Shown here in pieces: positions 1 through 8,458 of a stretch of DNA of 32,378 nt. The notes under the pieces are model-generated. The model saw nothing but the letters and a program-made list of their open reading frames with translations, had not been told where the DNA came from and ran no database searches. Source of the stretch: Clostridia bacterium (GTDB taxonomy: Bacteria; Bacillota; Clostridia; Clostridiales; Clostridiaceae); NCBI GenBank assembly GCA_012523855.1, contig JAAYTB010000118.1, positions 1 to 32,378 of the forward strand, written 5' to 3'. The translations under genes and the position numbers were made by a program. Each line of letters begins with the position of its first letter. Positions within the stretch are counted from its first letter, which is position 1.

Positions 1-133
1 ATGGTGGGAAAGAAACTACTCTCTTTTTATATAAAAGGAACATTTTAAATTATAGACCGATTATGAAAATTTTATACAGCAATTATAAATATTTTTTTTA
101 AATTATAAATATCAAATTTTAATATTTAAGTTT

Positions 134-448
134 TTATAAATTCATATGTTCTAAAGTAACACTTATCATATGTTGCATTCTTTCTAAATCTAGAAGTAAA
201 AGATCACGTCCTTTTTCAGTTATAACATAAACCTTTCGACGGTTATCTTCCTTTTTTACGAACTCAATTAAGTTTAATTTTAATAGATTTTCAATAGCAC
301 CATAGAGAGTACCAGCTGCTATTTTAACCTGATGATTACTTAGTTCCTCCACTTTTTGCATAATTGCATAACCATGTGCAGGTTTGAAAAGTGCTAGTAG
401 GATATAAAATGTTGTTTCTGTTAAAGGCAAATTTTTGTTCCTATTCAT
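134..448 (-). CDS. PadR family transcriptional regulator
   Basis: A 104-residue winged-helix repressor of the PadR family. The N-terminal half has the typical pattern: a helix with TTFYILLALFKPAHGYAIM, then the recognition-helix region AGTLYGAIENLLKLNLIEF, then a wing with basic residues (KEDNRRKVYVITEKG). The short length without a long C-terminal dimer domain fits the small PadR subgroup. The start is supported by a GGAGG ribosome binding site about 9 bases upstream. It is transcribed away from the ABC/MoxR/VWA gene series, and its own -35/-10 region is covered by a large palindrome, so autoregulation and control of the divergent operon are likely (inference). The inducing ligand cannot be read from sequence. 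Confidence 0.93.
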   Translation of the reverse strand: MNRNKNLPLTETTFYILLALFKPAHGYAIMQKVEELSNHQVKIAAGTLYGAIENLLKLNLIEFVKKEDNRRKVYVITEKGRDLLLLDLERMQHMISVTLEHMNL

Positions 449-472
449 AAGAAAAGATCCTCCAATAAATAA

Positions 473-500
473 ATTATATATAGTACAATAAGTAGTTTAA
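473..500 (-). promoter_or_regulatory. Predicted sigma-A promoter of padR
   Basis: On the minus strand a TATAAT -10 (473-478) lies 16 bases after TTAAAC (495-500), about 25 bases before the padR start codon. The -35 element sits inside the left arm of the palindrome at 484-531, which would allow repressor-promoter competition. Confidence 0.5.
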
Positions 501-531
501 CTGCATAGTTAAACTATATAGTCTTATTGTA
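484..531. promoter_or_regulatory. Nested palindrome, putative PadR operator
   Basis: Inner arms TAGTTTAACT (493-502) and AGTTAAACTA (507-516) are a perfect 10-base inverted repeat around GCAT. Outer arms TACAATAAG (484-492) and CTTATTGTA (523-531) are also perfect complements; the right outer arm is displaced by the six bases TATAGT. The inner arm covers the -35 of the predicted padR promoter. PadR proteins typically bind palindromes in their own promoter, so this is the best operator candidate (inference). No T-tract follows, so it does not look like a terminator. Confidence 0.6.
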
Positions 532-617
532 TAAAGCTTAACGATATATGTCAATATAATAAAGAGGACTTTCTCAAGAAGAGCTAATCTTTTATTTGAT
601 GGAGGCTAGTAACGAAG

Positions 618-668
618 TATATTGTCAGTAGAAACAATATATGTAAGGATATAACTTTGTGATATAAT
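618..668 (+). promoter_or_regulatory. Inverted repeat plus extended -10 promoter ahead of the ABC/MoxR/VWA operon
   Basis: TATATTGT (618-625) and ACAATATA (634-641) form a perfect 8-base inverted repeat with an 8-base loop. An extended -10 sequence TGATATAAT lies at 660-668, about 45 bases before the first structural gene. The -35 position is weak and would overlap the right arm of the repeat, as expected for a regulated promoter. The assignment is by pattern only. Confidence 0.4.
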
Positions 669-714
669 AAAATATGCATCTAATAAATACAAACTAAAAA
701 CGGGGGAGAGGTAT

Positions 715-3105
715 ATGAGAAAAAAAGTTACCAAGCTTATCCTAGTACTAATTGGGGTTTTTCTGACTATAAACACAGGTATAAGTACTAAGGCTCAAAA
801 AACTTATAAAGTAAAGGTGGAAAAAGAGATTGGTTTTGACAACACCTATAAAATAGGTTACGCTACGCCAATAAGCCTTACTATAAAAAATCAAGGAAAG
901 AACATTAATGGTGAAGTAGAAGTACAGGTTCCAAGTTCACCTGGAAAATACATGAGTTATGTTAGAAAATTAAGTTTGGAAAAAGACGGGGAGAAAAGAG
1001 TGGTTATTAATGTTCCAGTAAGTTATTACAGGGGAAAGTACAAAATAGTAATTACTAGCGAAAAAAATATTGTATACGAAAGTGAAATTAAATTTAACTA
1101 CACAAATAATAATGTCACTCAATTTATTGGTGTCTTAAGTGATGATTATGAGAGTTTGACTTACATAAATAAAATGCCAGTAGCTAGCGGAATGAGCACT
1201 GTAACTAAAATTATTAAATTAACGGAAGAAAACTTTCCAGATGATATCTTTGTATTAAAGGCCTTTAATTTGCTGGTGATTAACAATTTTGATACTACTA
1301 AATTGAGTAAAAACCAATATGATGTATTGAAACAATGGGTAGCAGATGGAGGAACTCTCTTAATTGGTACTGGTGCTAACCATAAAAAAACTTTAGGACT
1401 ATTTAAAGATAATTTTATAGAAGGTGATGTAGGGGGAAGTAAGATTATTAGTACATCACTTATATCTGAAATGGCTACTAATGGTGATAGCAAAACAGAA
1501 GTTAATATAGAAACATTACAAGTAAGAATAAAAGGTTCAATACCAGTAATTCAGGATAAAGGTGAAGTTCTAATGCAAACAATCGAAAGTGGCAGAGGCT
1601 ATATAGGGATTGCTTCTTTTGATTTTGGACAATCTCCTCTGGCAGGTTGGAGTAACAACACAAATTTTGCAGAAAAACTAATCATTACAGTTAATCCCAA
1701 TATAATACACATGGATAATATAGATAGTATGAGGCAGTCAAATAAAGGCGACGATTATTATCAGCTAAAAAGTATTCTAAATAATTTTGTAGAAATGGCC
1801 ACAAATAATAGACCTACTTTTTACTTAATTCTATTTATTTATGTGCTAGTGGTAGCCCCTTTAAATTACTTTGCATTAAAAAAGTTAGATAAAAGGGGAT
1901 TAATGTGGGCTACTGTGCCTTTAATATCTGTACTTTTTAGCGTATTTGTCTATTTATCTGGCTTTGGCAGTAGGCTACCTACCGTAACTACTAATATGCT
2001 CTCTATACACAACATGGATTCTCAGGGGAAATCAACTGTTTCAAGTTATGCTGCAATATTTACTCCTCAAAAATCAAAATTAAGAATTGAAACTGAAGAT
2101 GGGGATAGAATTTTTCCTATAACGGACAGTTATTTTTTTAATGATGATTCCATAACAAAAGAAGACTTGGAAGCAAGAATTATAAGTGATGGTAATAATG
2201 GAATTGAATATGTTAATTCTAGTATCTTGCAACCTAAAATATTAGAAATTCAAAGCAAAGAATCAAATATAGGAAAAATAGACGCAACTATAAATTTTAA
2301 AAGTGGAGATTTGGAGGGAACAATAGTGAACTCTACAAATTTAGATTTAGAAGAGTGTTTTTTAGTTACCTCTAGTAAGTATTATGACCTTGGTTCTATG
2401 GACAAAGGGGCCAGTAGAAATTTAGAAGAATCAAAGAACTATTCCCATGGCGGTGATATGTATCAGTTTGTAGATATGGTATATGGATATCATTATTCAC
2501 AATATTCATCTCATGGGTCAGAAAGAGAAAAGCTAGAGACAATAGATAAGAACCATAGAAATTCAATATTTCACATGGTTTTTAACCAATGGCAAATTAA
2601 GCCTGTAGAAAATGCAATTTTTATTGGAATCACAAAAAACTCCTCAATAAAGCCGTTGATTGTTAACGGGAAGACTAGCAGAACAAATGAAAGAAACCTT
2701 CTAATAATGTCTATTGATCTTAACTTTCAAGAAGGTGACATTATATATTATCCAAAAGGATTTTTACCCTATAGCATTTGGGAAAATAGAGGCTTGAATT
2801 ATGACGGCAATATTAAAGCTTTAACTGGTAGTGGTTATACAGAAATAGCATATACAGTAGCGGAAAATGTTATCATTTCCGATATAGAAATTGAAATGAG
2901 CGGTCATGCTAATGGTTCAACTCCAGTAGAATTCTTTATATTTAATAATAGTACAAATAATTATGAGACAATAAGCAGCCTAAATATTAGTGGAGAAGAT
3001 GTAAGCAAATATTGTGATATTCATAATCAAATTAGACTAAAAGTTGAAATGAAAGATGGCTATTGTGAAATACCACAGCTTGGGGTTAAGGGGAAGGTGA
3101 AATAA
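715..3105 (+). CDS. Large secreted/membrane protein of unknown function with an amidotransferase-like region
   Basis: A 796-residue protein with an N-terminal signal sequence (basic start, then LILVLIGVFLTINTG). A long N-terminal ectodomain begins with a probable beta-sandwich. Around residues 180-235 is a stretch (LLVINNFDTTKLS, then WVADGGTLLIGTG) resembling the glutamine-amidotransferase/ThuA-like fold found in related Gram-positive proteins. Two membrane segments follow at about 367-388 and 396-417, then a second extracytoplasmic region of about 380 residues ends the protein. It is the first gene of the series; its stop overlaps the ATPase start by one base. A strong GGGGGAGAGG site supports the start. 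I do not recognise a specific function. Its position suggests a partner or substrate-handling ectodomain for the ABC transporter and VWA proteins (inference). Confidence 0.85.
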   Translation: MRKKVTKLILVLIGVFLTINTGISTKAQKTYKVKVEKEIGFDNTYKIGYATPISLTIKNQGKNINGEVEVQVPSSPGKYMSYVRKLSLEKDGEKRVVINVPVSYYRGKYKIVITSEKNIVYESEIKFNYTNNNVTQFIGVLSDDYESLTYINKMPVASGMSTVTKIIKLTEENFPDDIFVLKAFNLLVINNFDTTKLSKNQYDVLKQWVADGGTLLIGTGANHKKTLGLFKDNFIEGDVGGSKIISTSLISEMATNGDSKTEVNIETLQVRIKGSIPVIQDKGEVLMQTIESGRGYIGIASFDFGQSPLAGWSNNTNFAEKLIITVNPNIIHMDNIDSMRQSNKGDDYYQLKSILNNFVEMATNNRPTFYLILFIYVLVVAPLNYFALKKLDKRGLMWATVPLISVLFSVFVYLSGFGSRLPTVTTNMLSIHNMDSQGKSTVSSYAAIFTPQKSKLRIETEDGDRIFPITDSYFFNDDSITKEDLEARIISDGNNGIEYVNSSILQPKILEIQSKESNIGKIDATINFKSGDLEGTIVNSTNLDLEECFLVTSSKYYDLGSMDKGASRNLEESKNYSHGGDMYQFVDMVYGYHYSQYSSHGSEREKLETIDKNHRNSIFHMVFNQWQIKPVENAIFIGITKNSSIKPLIVNGKTSRTNERNLLIMSIDLNFQEGDIIYYPKGFLPYSIWENRGLNYDGNIKALTGSGYTEIAYTVAENVIISDIEIEMSGHANGSTPVEFFIFNNSTNNYETISSLNISGEDVSKYCDIHNQIRLKVEMKDGYCEIPQLGVKGKVK

Positions 3106-4037
3106 TGTTAAGAATAGAGAATTTATATAAAAATTATGGTAAGTTTCGTGCGGTAAATAATTTAAATCTTCAAGTTCCTGATGGCGAAATTTTTGGATTT
3201 GTAGGTCCTAACGGAGCGGGAAAAACTACAACAATGAAAATTATATGCGGTCTCCTAGCTGCAACTTCGGGAAGAGTATTTATTGATGATATTAACGTAA
3301 TAGATAGACCAAAAGCTTTGAAGAGTAAAATTGGATATATGCCTGACTTTTTTGGTGTTTATGATGATTTAAAAGTTACAGAATATCTTGAGTTCTATGC
3401 TTCAATTTATAATATAAATGGTAAAAATCGTAAGAAAGTATGCAATGATCTTTTAGAGCTGGTGGATTTAACAGATAAAAAAGATTTTTATGTTGATAGT
3501 CTTTCAAGAGGTATGAAGCAAAGACTTTGCTTAGCAAGGAGTCTAGTACATAATCCTGATTATTTGGTGTTGGACGAACCAGCTTCTGGAATGGATCCTA
3601 GGGCAAGAGTAGAGATGAAAGAGATTTTAAGGACTTTAAGAGATATGGGGAAAACTATAATAATAAGTTCCCATATACTTTCAGAACTGTCTGAGATGTG
3701 TACCAGTATAGTAATAATTGAAAAAGGTCAAGCGGTAATGAGCGGTACTGTTGAGGATATAGTTAAAAAAGTATATCATTCTCGAACTATTAGAGTTAAA
3801 GTCCTAGATAAAATTGAAGAAACTATGAGACTTCTACAAGAATATCCTGATGTAATATCAGTGGATAACAAGGGTTCAAGCATAGTAGAAGCATCATTTA
3901 AAGGCGATGATGTGTTTTTAAGCCAATTGCTTGTAAGATTAATTCAAAATAATATTCCGGTAGTATCTTTTAATCAAGCAGAGGGAAACCTGGAAGATAT
4001 ATTTATGAAAGTTACTGCCACTTTGGAGGAAAAATAG
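3105..4037 (+). CDS. ABC transporter ATP-binding protein
   Basis: A 310-residue nucleotide-binding subunit of an ABC-2 type exporter. Walker A is GPNGAGKT, the signature is LSRGMKQR, Walker B is YLVLDEPASGMDPRA, and the switch histidine is in IISSHIL. The C-terminal ~90 residues form the extra domain common in ATPases of this exporter class. The start codon overlaps the preceding stop by one base and the permease starts one base after this stop, so the three genes are translationally linked. The substrate is unknown; such pairs move lipids, peptides or antibiotics, or act in surface assembly. Confidence 0.95.
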   Translation: MLRIENLYKNYGKFRAVNNLNLQVPDGEIFGFVGPNGAGKTTTMKIICGLLAATSGRVFIDDINVIDRPKALKSKIGYMPDFFGVYDDLKVTEYLEFYASIYNINGKNRKKVCNDLLELVDLTDKKDFYVDSLSRGMKQRLCLARSLVHNPDYLVLDEPASGMDPRARVEMKEILRTLRDMGKTIIISSHILSELSEMCTSIVIIEKGQAVMSGTVEDIVKKVYHSRTIRVKVLDKIEETMRLLQEYPDVISVDNKGSSIVEASFKGDDVFLSQLLVRLIQNNIPVVSFNQAEGNLEDIFMKVTATLEEK

Positions 4038-4038
4038 T

Positions 4039-4908
4039 ATGTTAAGCATAAAGAAAGAAAATTTAAGAATAAATCCTGTTTTACTAAAAGAGTTAAAGGT
4101 TAAAATGAGAAGTTGGAAAGCTGCTATTTTAATTGGGGTTTACAATTTAGTTTTAACACTGCTTACTATATTTATTACGAAAATTTCTATGGATGAACAT
4201 ACAATGATAGTTGACACTTCTGTAATTTTGGGAATCTATACTTTTATGTCGGTGATGCAGTTTGGAATGATAACATTAATATCACCAGCCTTAACAGCAG
4301 GAGCTATAGCAGGGGAGAGGGAGAAGCAAACTTTAGATATACTTTTATCAACTACAATGAAGCATCGTTCAATTATTGTAGGCAAACTATTAGCCTCTTT
4401 AAGCCACATAATATTGCTAGTAGTATCATCTTTACCCACTTTCTCCATTATATTTTTGTATGGAGCAATAGGAGTTAAAGAATTACTACAGATGTTCTTA
4501 TTTTATATTGTTACTGCTTTAACATTTGGAAGTATAGGTATATTCTTTTCTACTTTTTTTAAGAAAAGTACCGCTGCTAATGTACTTTCTTACGCAGTCA
4601 TTGTGTTTTTATTTATTGGTACCATATTAATTTCAATATTCTATATTTACTTGGTTATTATGCCTAAAACAAATTATAACTACAATGGGACCTTTTTTCT
4701 TTTTTATTTAAATCCTGGTATAGCCTTAGCGTCATTGCTATCTTCTCAATTTTCCGAAGGTTTAGGGAGAATTTTTCCTGGATTATTCATATCTGGAAAA
4801 CAAAGCGGAGTACAGCTATGGCATATTAATATGATTGTTAATTTGCTTATATCTTATATCTTAATATTTTTAAGTGCTAGAAAGCTGAAGCCTGCTAAGA
4901 AAAAATAA
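4039..4908 (+). CDS. ABC-2 type transporter permease
   Basis: A 289-residue integral membrane protein with about six hydrophobic helices. The first cytoplasmic stretch and helix are followed by the family hallmark SPALTAGAIAGEREKQTLDILLSTTM, typical of ABC-2 permeases with the coupling-helix glutamates. It forms the membrane partner of the ATPase encoded directly upstream. A full transporter would be a homodimer or pair with one of the other membrane proteins of this operon (inference). A 60-base gap separates it from the next gene and holds no clear terminator. Confidence 0.93.
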   Translation: MLSIKKENLRINPVLLKELKVKMRSWKAAILIGVYNLVLTLLTIFITKISMDEHTMIVDTSVILGIYTFMSVMQFGMITLISPALTAGAIAGEREKQTLDILLSTTMKHRSIIVGKLLASLSHIILLVVSSLPTFSIIFLYGAIGVKELLQMFLFYIVTALTFGSIGIFFSTFFKKSTAANVLSYAVIVFLFIGTILISIFYIYLVIMPKTNYNYNGTFFLFYLNPGIALASLLSSQFSEGLGRIFPGLFISGKQSGVQLWHINMIVNLLISYILIFLSARKLKPAKKK

Positions 4909-4969
4909 GTTTTATAAGTTATAGTTGAGGCTAGAAGCCAATGTTCTATAATTTAAGGAGGTGTTATCC

Positions 4970-6520
4970 TTGAAAAAGCCTCAGAATACAATAGTCTTAT
5001 TGCTACTAAAAATAAAAGTAAGATTAACTATCAAAAACACTATTAATAATTGTGTGGTTGGGATTATTATAGCTTTGATAATTGGCATAGTAATGGCATT
5101 ATTCTCAAGACTAATCCCTATCTACCAAGTCTACGGAAAATCCAGTTTTATCATAGTAGTAGCTCTTTTTGCCAGCTTGCTGTATTCAATGATTTCAGCA
5201 CCATCTTTGGATAAAACAGCGGAAATAGTAGATTCTTACGGATTGAAAGAGCGTGTATCAACAAGCTTGGAGTATCAAAACATAGATTTTCCCTATAAAG
5301 AAGCCTTAACTACAGATACAATAAAAACATTGAAGAAATTTGAATATAAAAGATCTATTAAATTACTTCCTAATAAAAAGTATTTAATAATGTTATTTTC
5401 TCTTATCTTTGTTTTTATAGTCACTTATTTTATACCTAATCCAATGAAAACTATAGCAGAAGAAAAGCATGCCCTTAAAGAGTATAAAAAGGAAAAAGAA
5501 AAAGAGGTCAAAGAAGGGGAAAAGAAGGTTAAGGACAACAAGGGTTTAACTGAGGATCAGAAAAAAGAACTGCTAGCAAATTTAGAACAGTTAAAAAAAG
5601 AAATTAAGGAAGCTGAAGAAGAAAAAGAAGTGGATAAGGCTATAGAGAAAACAGCAAAGAAACTGGAATTAAAGAAGAAGGAAGAATTAGCTAAGGACTT
5701 AAAAAAACTAGAAGATATTCTAGAAGAAAATAAGGAAACAAAAAATCTGTCAGCTGCTTTGAAAAAGGACGATGTAAATGAAATGAAGAAAGAATTAGAA
5801 GCTTTAAAAAAGAAAATGAAAGCTCTCAGTGATAGCGAAAAGGAGAAATTAAAGGAAACTCTTGCAAAGGCAGCAAACTCAGTTAATTCCAGTGATTTAA
5901 AGAATGAAATAAATAATTTAAGTAGTGATATTTCTAGTGGTGATGAACTTGCCATTAATCAATCAGTAGAAAGTATAGAGGGAACTCTAGCTGAAGGAAT
6001 GTCTCAGCAGCAAATGAATAATGCCTTGGCACAGTTGCAAGAAGGTTTGCAAGGTTCCCAAAAGGGAGAGGGAAAGGAAATGGCTCAGACTAATGGTGAT
6101 GGTCAAGGCAATGGTAATGGGACGGGTCAAGGTTCTGGACAGGGAAATGGCCAAGGAGCCGGTGCTGGTAGTGGTAGCAGTAATCCCGATGGTGGAGTAA
6201 CAGACTATCAGTCTGCTGGTGGAATTGCAAATAATCAGGGTAGCTCATCTCAAGAAAATGAATATGAAAAAGTATTTACTCCCAACAGAATAGGTGGGGA
6301 AGGTGAAGTTTCTAGCTTAACTGGAAAGAATAGTGGTAATTCAGGAAATAGTGAAAGCTATATAAGTGATAATCACAATGGTGTACTAGGAGAACTAGTA
6401 CCATACGATCAAGTGCTTGGAGAGTATAGGGAGAAGGCTATGGAGAATTTAAACAGTTATGAGATACCAGAAGGAATGATGGAAATAATAAAGGAGTATT
6501 TCTCTTCTTTAAATGAATAA
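4970..6520 (+). CDS. Membrane-anchored coiled-coil protein with Gly/Gln-rich linker
   Basis: The ORF track opens at a GTG (4961), but the ribosome binding site AAGGAGG ends on that codon. The TTG at 4970, with a normal 8-base spacing, is the better start and gives 516 residues. Two N-terminal hydrophobic segments and one near residue 130-145 anchor the protein. About residues 155-300 are extremely Lys/Glu-rich and predicted coiled coil. A Gly/Gln/Ser/Asn-rich low-complexity linker follows (GQGNGQGAGAGSGSS-like). The conserved C-terminus (VPYDQVLGEYREKAMENL, ending in EYFSSLNE) is a pattern I associate with proteins encoded next to moxR in Gram-positive bacteria. The function is unknown; a scaffold linking the membrane to the MoxR/VWA machinery is an inference. 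Confidence 0.85.
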   Translation: MKKPQNTIVLLLLKIKVRLTIKNTINNCVVGIIIALIIGIVMALFSRLIPIYQVYGKSSFIIVVALFASLLYSMISAPSLDKTAEIVDSYGLKERVSTSLEYQNIDFPYKEALTTDTIKTLKKFEYKRSIKLLPNKKYLIMLFSLIFVFIVTYFIPNPMKTIAEEKHALKEYKKEKEKEVKEGEKKVKDNKGLTEDQKKELLANLEQLKKEIKEAEEEKEVDKAIEKTAKKLELKKKEELAKDLKKLEDILEENKETKNLSAALKKDDVNEMKKELEALKKKMKALSDSEKEKLKETLAKAANSVNSSDLKNEINNLSSDISSGDELAINQSVESIEGTLAEGMSQQQMNNALAQLQEGLQGSQKGEGKEMAQTNGDGQGNGNGTGQGSGQGNGQGAGAGSGSSNPDGGVTDYQSAGGIANNQGSSSQENEYEKVFTPNRIGGEGEVSSLTGKNSGNSGNSESYISDNHNGVLGELVPYDQVLGEYREKAMENLNSYEIPEGMMEIIKEYFSSLNE

Positions 6521-6528
6521 TTTTAAAA

Positions 6529-6568
6529 GGCCATATAAAATTCCATAGGAATATTAGTTTATATGGCC
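6529..6568. repeat. Intra-operon stem-loop before moxR
   Basis: GGCCATATAAA (6529-6539) and TTTATATGGCC (6558-6568) are a perfect 11-base inverted repeat. The loop itself contains a small second hairpin (ATTCC/GGAAT). It lies between the coiled-coil gene stop and the moxR ribosome binding site, with no T-tract after it, so it is not a classical terminator. An RNA processing or stability element is possible. Confidence 0.75.
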
Positions 6569-6589
6569 GATTCTTTAGGAGGGTACAGT

Positions 6590-7573
6590 ATGAATGAATC
6601 AGAAATACAAGAGCTTGTAAATAAAATTAAAGAGGTCGAAGAGGAAATAGGAAAAGCTATTATCGGTCAAAAAGATGTTATCAATAAGGTGTTAATAGCT
6701 ATATTTACAGGAGGTAATGTACTGCTGGAAGGTTCACCAGGACTAGGAAAAACTCAGTTGGTAAAAACCTTGGCTAAGGTTATGGATTTGTCTTTTTCCA
6801 GAATTCAATTCACACCAGATTTAATGCCAGCAGATGTGGTGGGAACCAATATTATAAGTAAAGATAGCTCCGGTAAGGGAGTATTTGAATTTCAGCAAGG
6901 TCCTGTGTTTTCTAACCTAGTTTTAGCAGATGAAATAAATAGAGCTACACCGAAAACTCAGTCTGCCTTATTAGAAGCAATGCAGGAACATACAGTAACA
7001 GTAGGTAGTAAAACTTACGAACTAGAGGAGCCCTTTATGGTTTTGGCAACACAAAATCCATTAGAGAATGAAGGAACCTATCCATTACCAGAAGCTCAGT
7101 TGGATAGATTTTTGTTTAAGATTATGGTTCCTTATCCTAACTTAGAAGAGCTAAGAAGTATTGTTGCTATAATAGTTAATAATGAGCCTGAAGAGCTAAA
7201 TAAGGTTATAGATAAAAATGAGATGCTAAATATAAGAAAAGTCTTGAAGGAAGTACCAATGTCAAGAGCTGTAGAGGAATATGCCCTTAAAGTAATCTTG
7301 GCAACTCATTCTGACTTTGAAGAGGCTCCAGAGCTGTCCAAGAAATACATTAGATATGGTGCAAGCCCAAGAGCGGCACAGGCCATTATATCTACAGCTA
7401 AAGTTAGAGCTGTGATGGAAGGAAGATATAATGTGTCTTTTGACGATATAAAATATGTAGCACTACCTACCTTGAGACATAGATTTTTCTTGAACTTTAA
7501 CGCAGTGTCCGATGGGGTTACTACAGAGATGATAATAGAAGAAATTCTAGATAGCCAGTTTAAAAAAGCTTAG
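6590..7573 (+). CDS. MoxR family AAA+ ATPase
   Basis: The track start at 6563 has no ribosome binding site; AGGAGGG at 6577-6583 points to the ATG at 6590, giving 327 residues. MoxR features in order: Walker A GSPGLGKT (48-55), the insertion FTPDLMPADVVGT, Walker B VLADEI (111-116) followed by NRATPKTQSALLEAM, sensor 1 ATQNPLE (153-159), arginine finger context PEAQLDRF, and sensor 2 region GASPRAAQAI. MoxR ATPases act with VWA-domain partners as chaperone-like remodellers, often for metal insertion or complex assembly. Directly downstream are a DUF58 protein and two VWA proteins, the classical partner set. The protein is cytoplasmic and probably hexameric (family knowledge). Confidence 0.95.
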   Translation: MNESEIQELVNKIKEVEEEIGKAIIGQKDVINKVLIAIFTGGNVLLEGSPGLGKTQLVKTLAKVMDLSFSRIQFTPDLMPADVVGTNIISKDSSGKGVFEFQQGPVFSNLVLADEINRATPKTQSALLEAMQEHTVTVGSKTYELEEPFMVLATQNPLENEGTYPLPEAQLDRFLFKIMVPYPNLEELRSIVAIIVNNEPEELNKVIDKNEMLNIRKVLKEVPMSRAVEEYALKVILATHSDFEEAPELSKKYIRYGASPRAAQAIISTAKVRAVMEGRYNVSFDDIKYVALPTLRHRFFLNFNAVSDGVTTEMIIEEILDSQFKKA

Positions 7574-7585
7574 GATTGTGATGAT

Positions 7586-8458
7586 ATGAAAGAAAAAGTA
7601 TTTGATGGGAATTTTTACAGAAAACTTGAAAGTATAAGTCTAAAGGCAAGAATGTCCATGACAGAGGGGGCTGCTGGTGGAAGAAAATCTAAGGTAAAGG
7701 GCAGCTCTGTCGAATTATCTGATTTTAGAGAATATGTGCCTGGAGATGATTATAGAAGGATAGATTGGAATGCTTATGGCAGATTTGAAAAGTTGTTTTT
7801 AAAACTTTTTATGGAGGAAAGAGAAGCCCTTATAAATATATTTGTGGATAGTAGCAAGTCAATGGATTTTGGTGATAAGCATAAGGGGCATATGGCTTTG
7901 AGAGTTAGTGCTATCTTAGCTTATCTGGCTTTAAATAATTTAGATAGGGTAGTTTTGAATAGGTTACAAGGGGAAAACCTGGTTCATTCTTCATCATACT
8001 TGGGCAAAAGTTCTTTTCAAAAGGTAATACAATTCTTAGAAGCTACAGAGTTTAATGGGAATACCAACATAGCTAAAGCTATTAAGAGACGTGATTTAAA
8101 AATCAGGGGAATATCTGTAGTTATTTCGGATTTTTTTACTCTTTCTTCTATAGAGGAAGCGGTAAAGTATTTAGCCTATAAGAAGCAACAAATAGTATTT
8201 ATACAGGTTTTGAGTGAGGAGGAAGTAAATCCAACTTTTAGAGGACAAGTACGTCTTATAGATAGTGAAACAAAAGAAGAAGTAAATATTACTATAACCC
8301 CCAAGCTCTTAAAAACGTATAGGGCTAAACTAAAGGCTCAGCAAGCAAATTTAAAGGAATTGACCCAAAAATATGGTGGAGTATTTTTACAGATTTCCTC
8401 TGCTGATTCTATAGAAAAAATAGTGTTTGATAGCTTTGCAAAGGAGGGAATTATATGA
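7586..8458 (+). CDS. DUF58 domain protein (VWA-like partner of MoxR)
   Basis: A 290-residue cytoplasmic protein of the DUF58 family (PF01882). The family signature runs through residues 49-62 (EYVPGDDYRRIDWN) and is followed by ALINIFVDSSKSM, which contains a DxSxS metal-binding (MIDAS-like) motif at about 88-92. It starts 12 bases after the moxR stop and overlaps the next gene by four bases (ATGA). DUF58 genes next to moxR are a standing arrangement in bacteria, with the DUF58 protein a presumed adaptor or substrate of the ATPase. No membrane segment is visible, unlike some longer DUF58 proteins. Confidence 0.93.
   Translation: MKEKVFDGNFYRKLESISLKARMSMTEGAAGGRKSKVKGSSVELSDFREYVPGDDYRRIDWNAYGRFEKLFLKLFMEEREALINIFVDSSKSMDFGDKHKGHMALRVSAILAYLALNNLDRVVLNRLQGENLVHSSSYLGKSSFQKVIQFLEATEFNGNTNIAKAIKRRDLKIRGISVVISDFFTLSSIEEAVKYLAYKKQQIVFIQVLSEEEVNPTFRGQVRLIDSETKEEVNITITPKLLKTYRAKLKAQQANLKELTQKYGGVFLQISSADSIEKIVFDSFAKEGII

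Noticed and set aside
1-133. Possible tail of an upstream gene, or short ORFs at the left edge
   Set aside because: All frames close within about 33 codons and none shows a recognisable protein end; the stretch is very AT-rich with no clear stem-loop.
1161-1493. 110-residue minus-strand ORF
   Set aside because: It is a shadow of the 796-residue protein gene, without start signal or family pattern.
4925-4952. TTGAGG-16-TATAAT promoter-like pair before the coiled-coil gene
   Set aside because: The transcription start would fall within the ribosome binding site at 4955-4961, so the message could not be translated normally.
5557-5955. 132-residue minus-strand ORF rich in Phe and Ser
   Set aside because: It is the antisense shadow of the Lys/Glu-rich coiled coil; Lys codons AAA/AAG and Glu codons GAA read as Phe and Ser on the other strand.
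6085-6190. Tandem repeat-like GGTCAAGG/GGAAATGG units
   Set aside because: These only encode the Gly/Gln/Asn-rich linker of the coiled-coil protein; the unit is irregular and not a separate DNA repeat.
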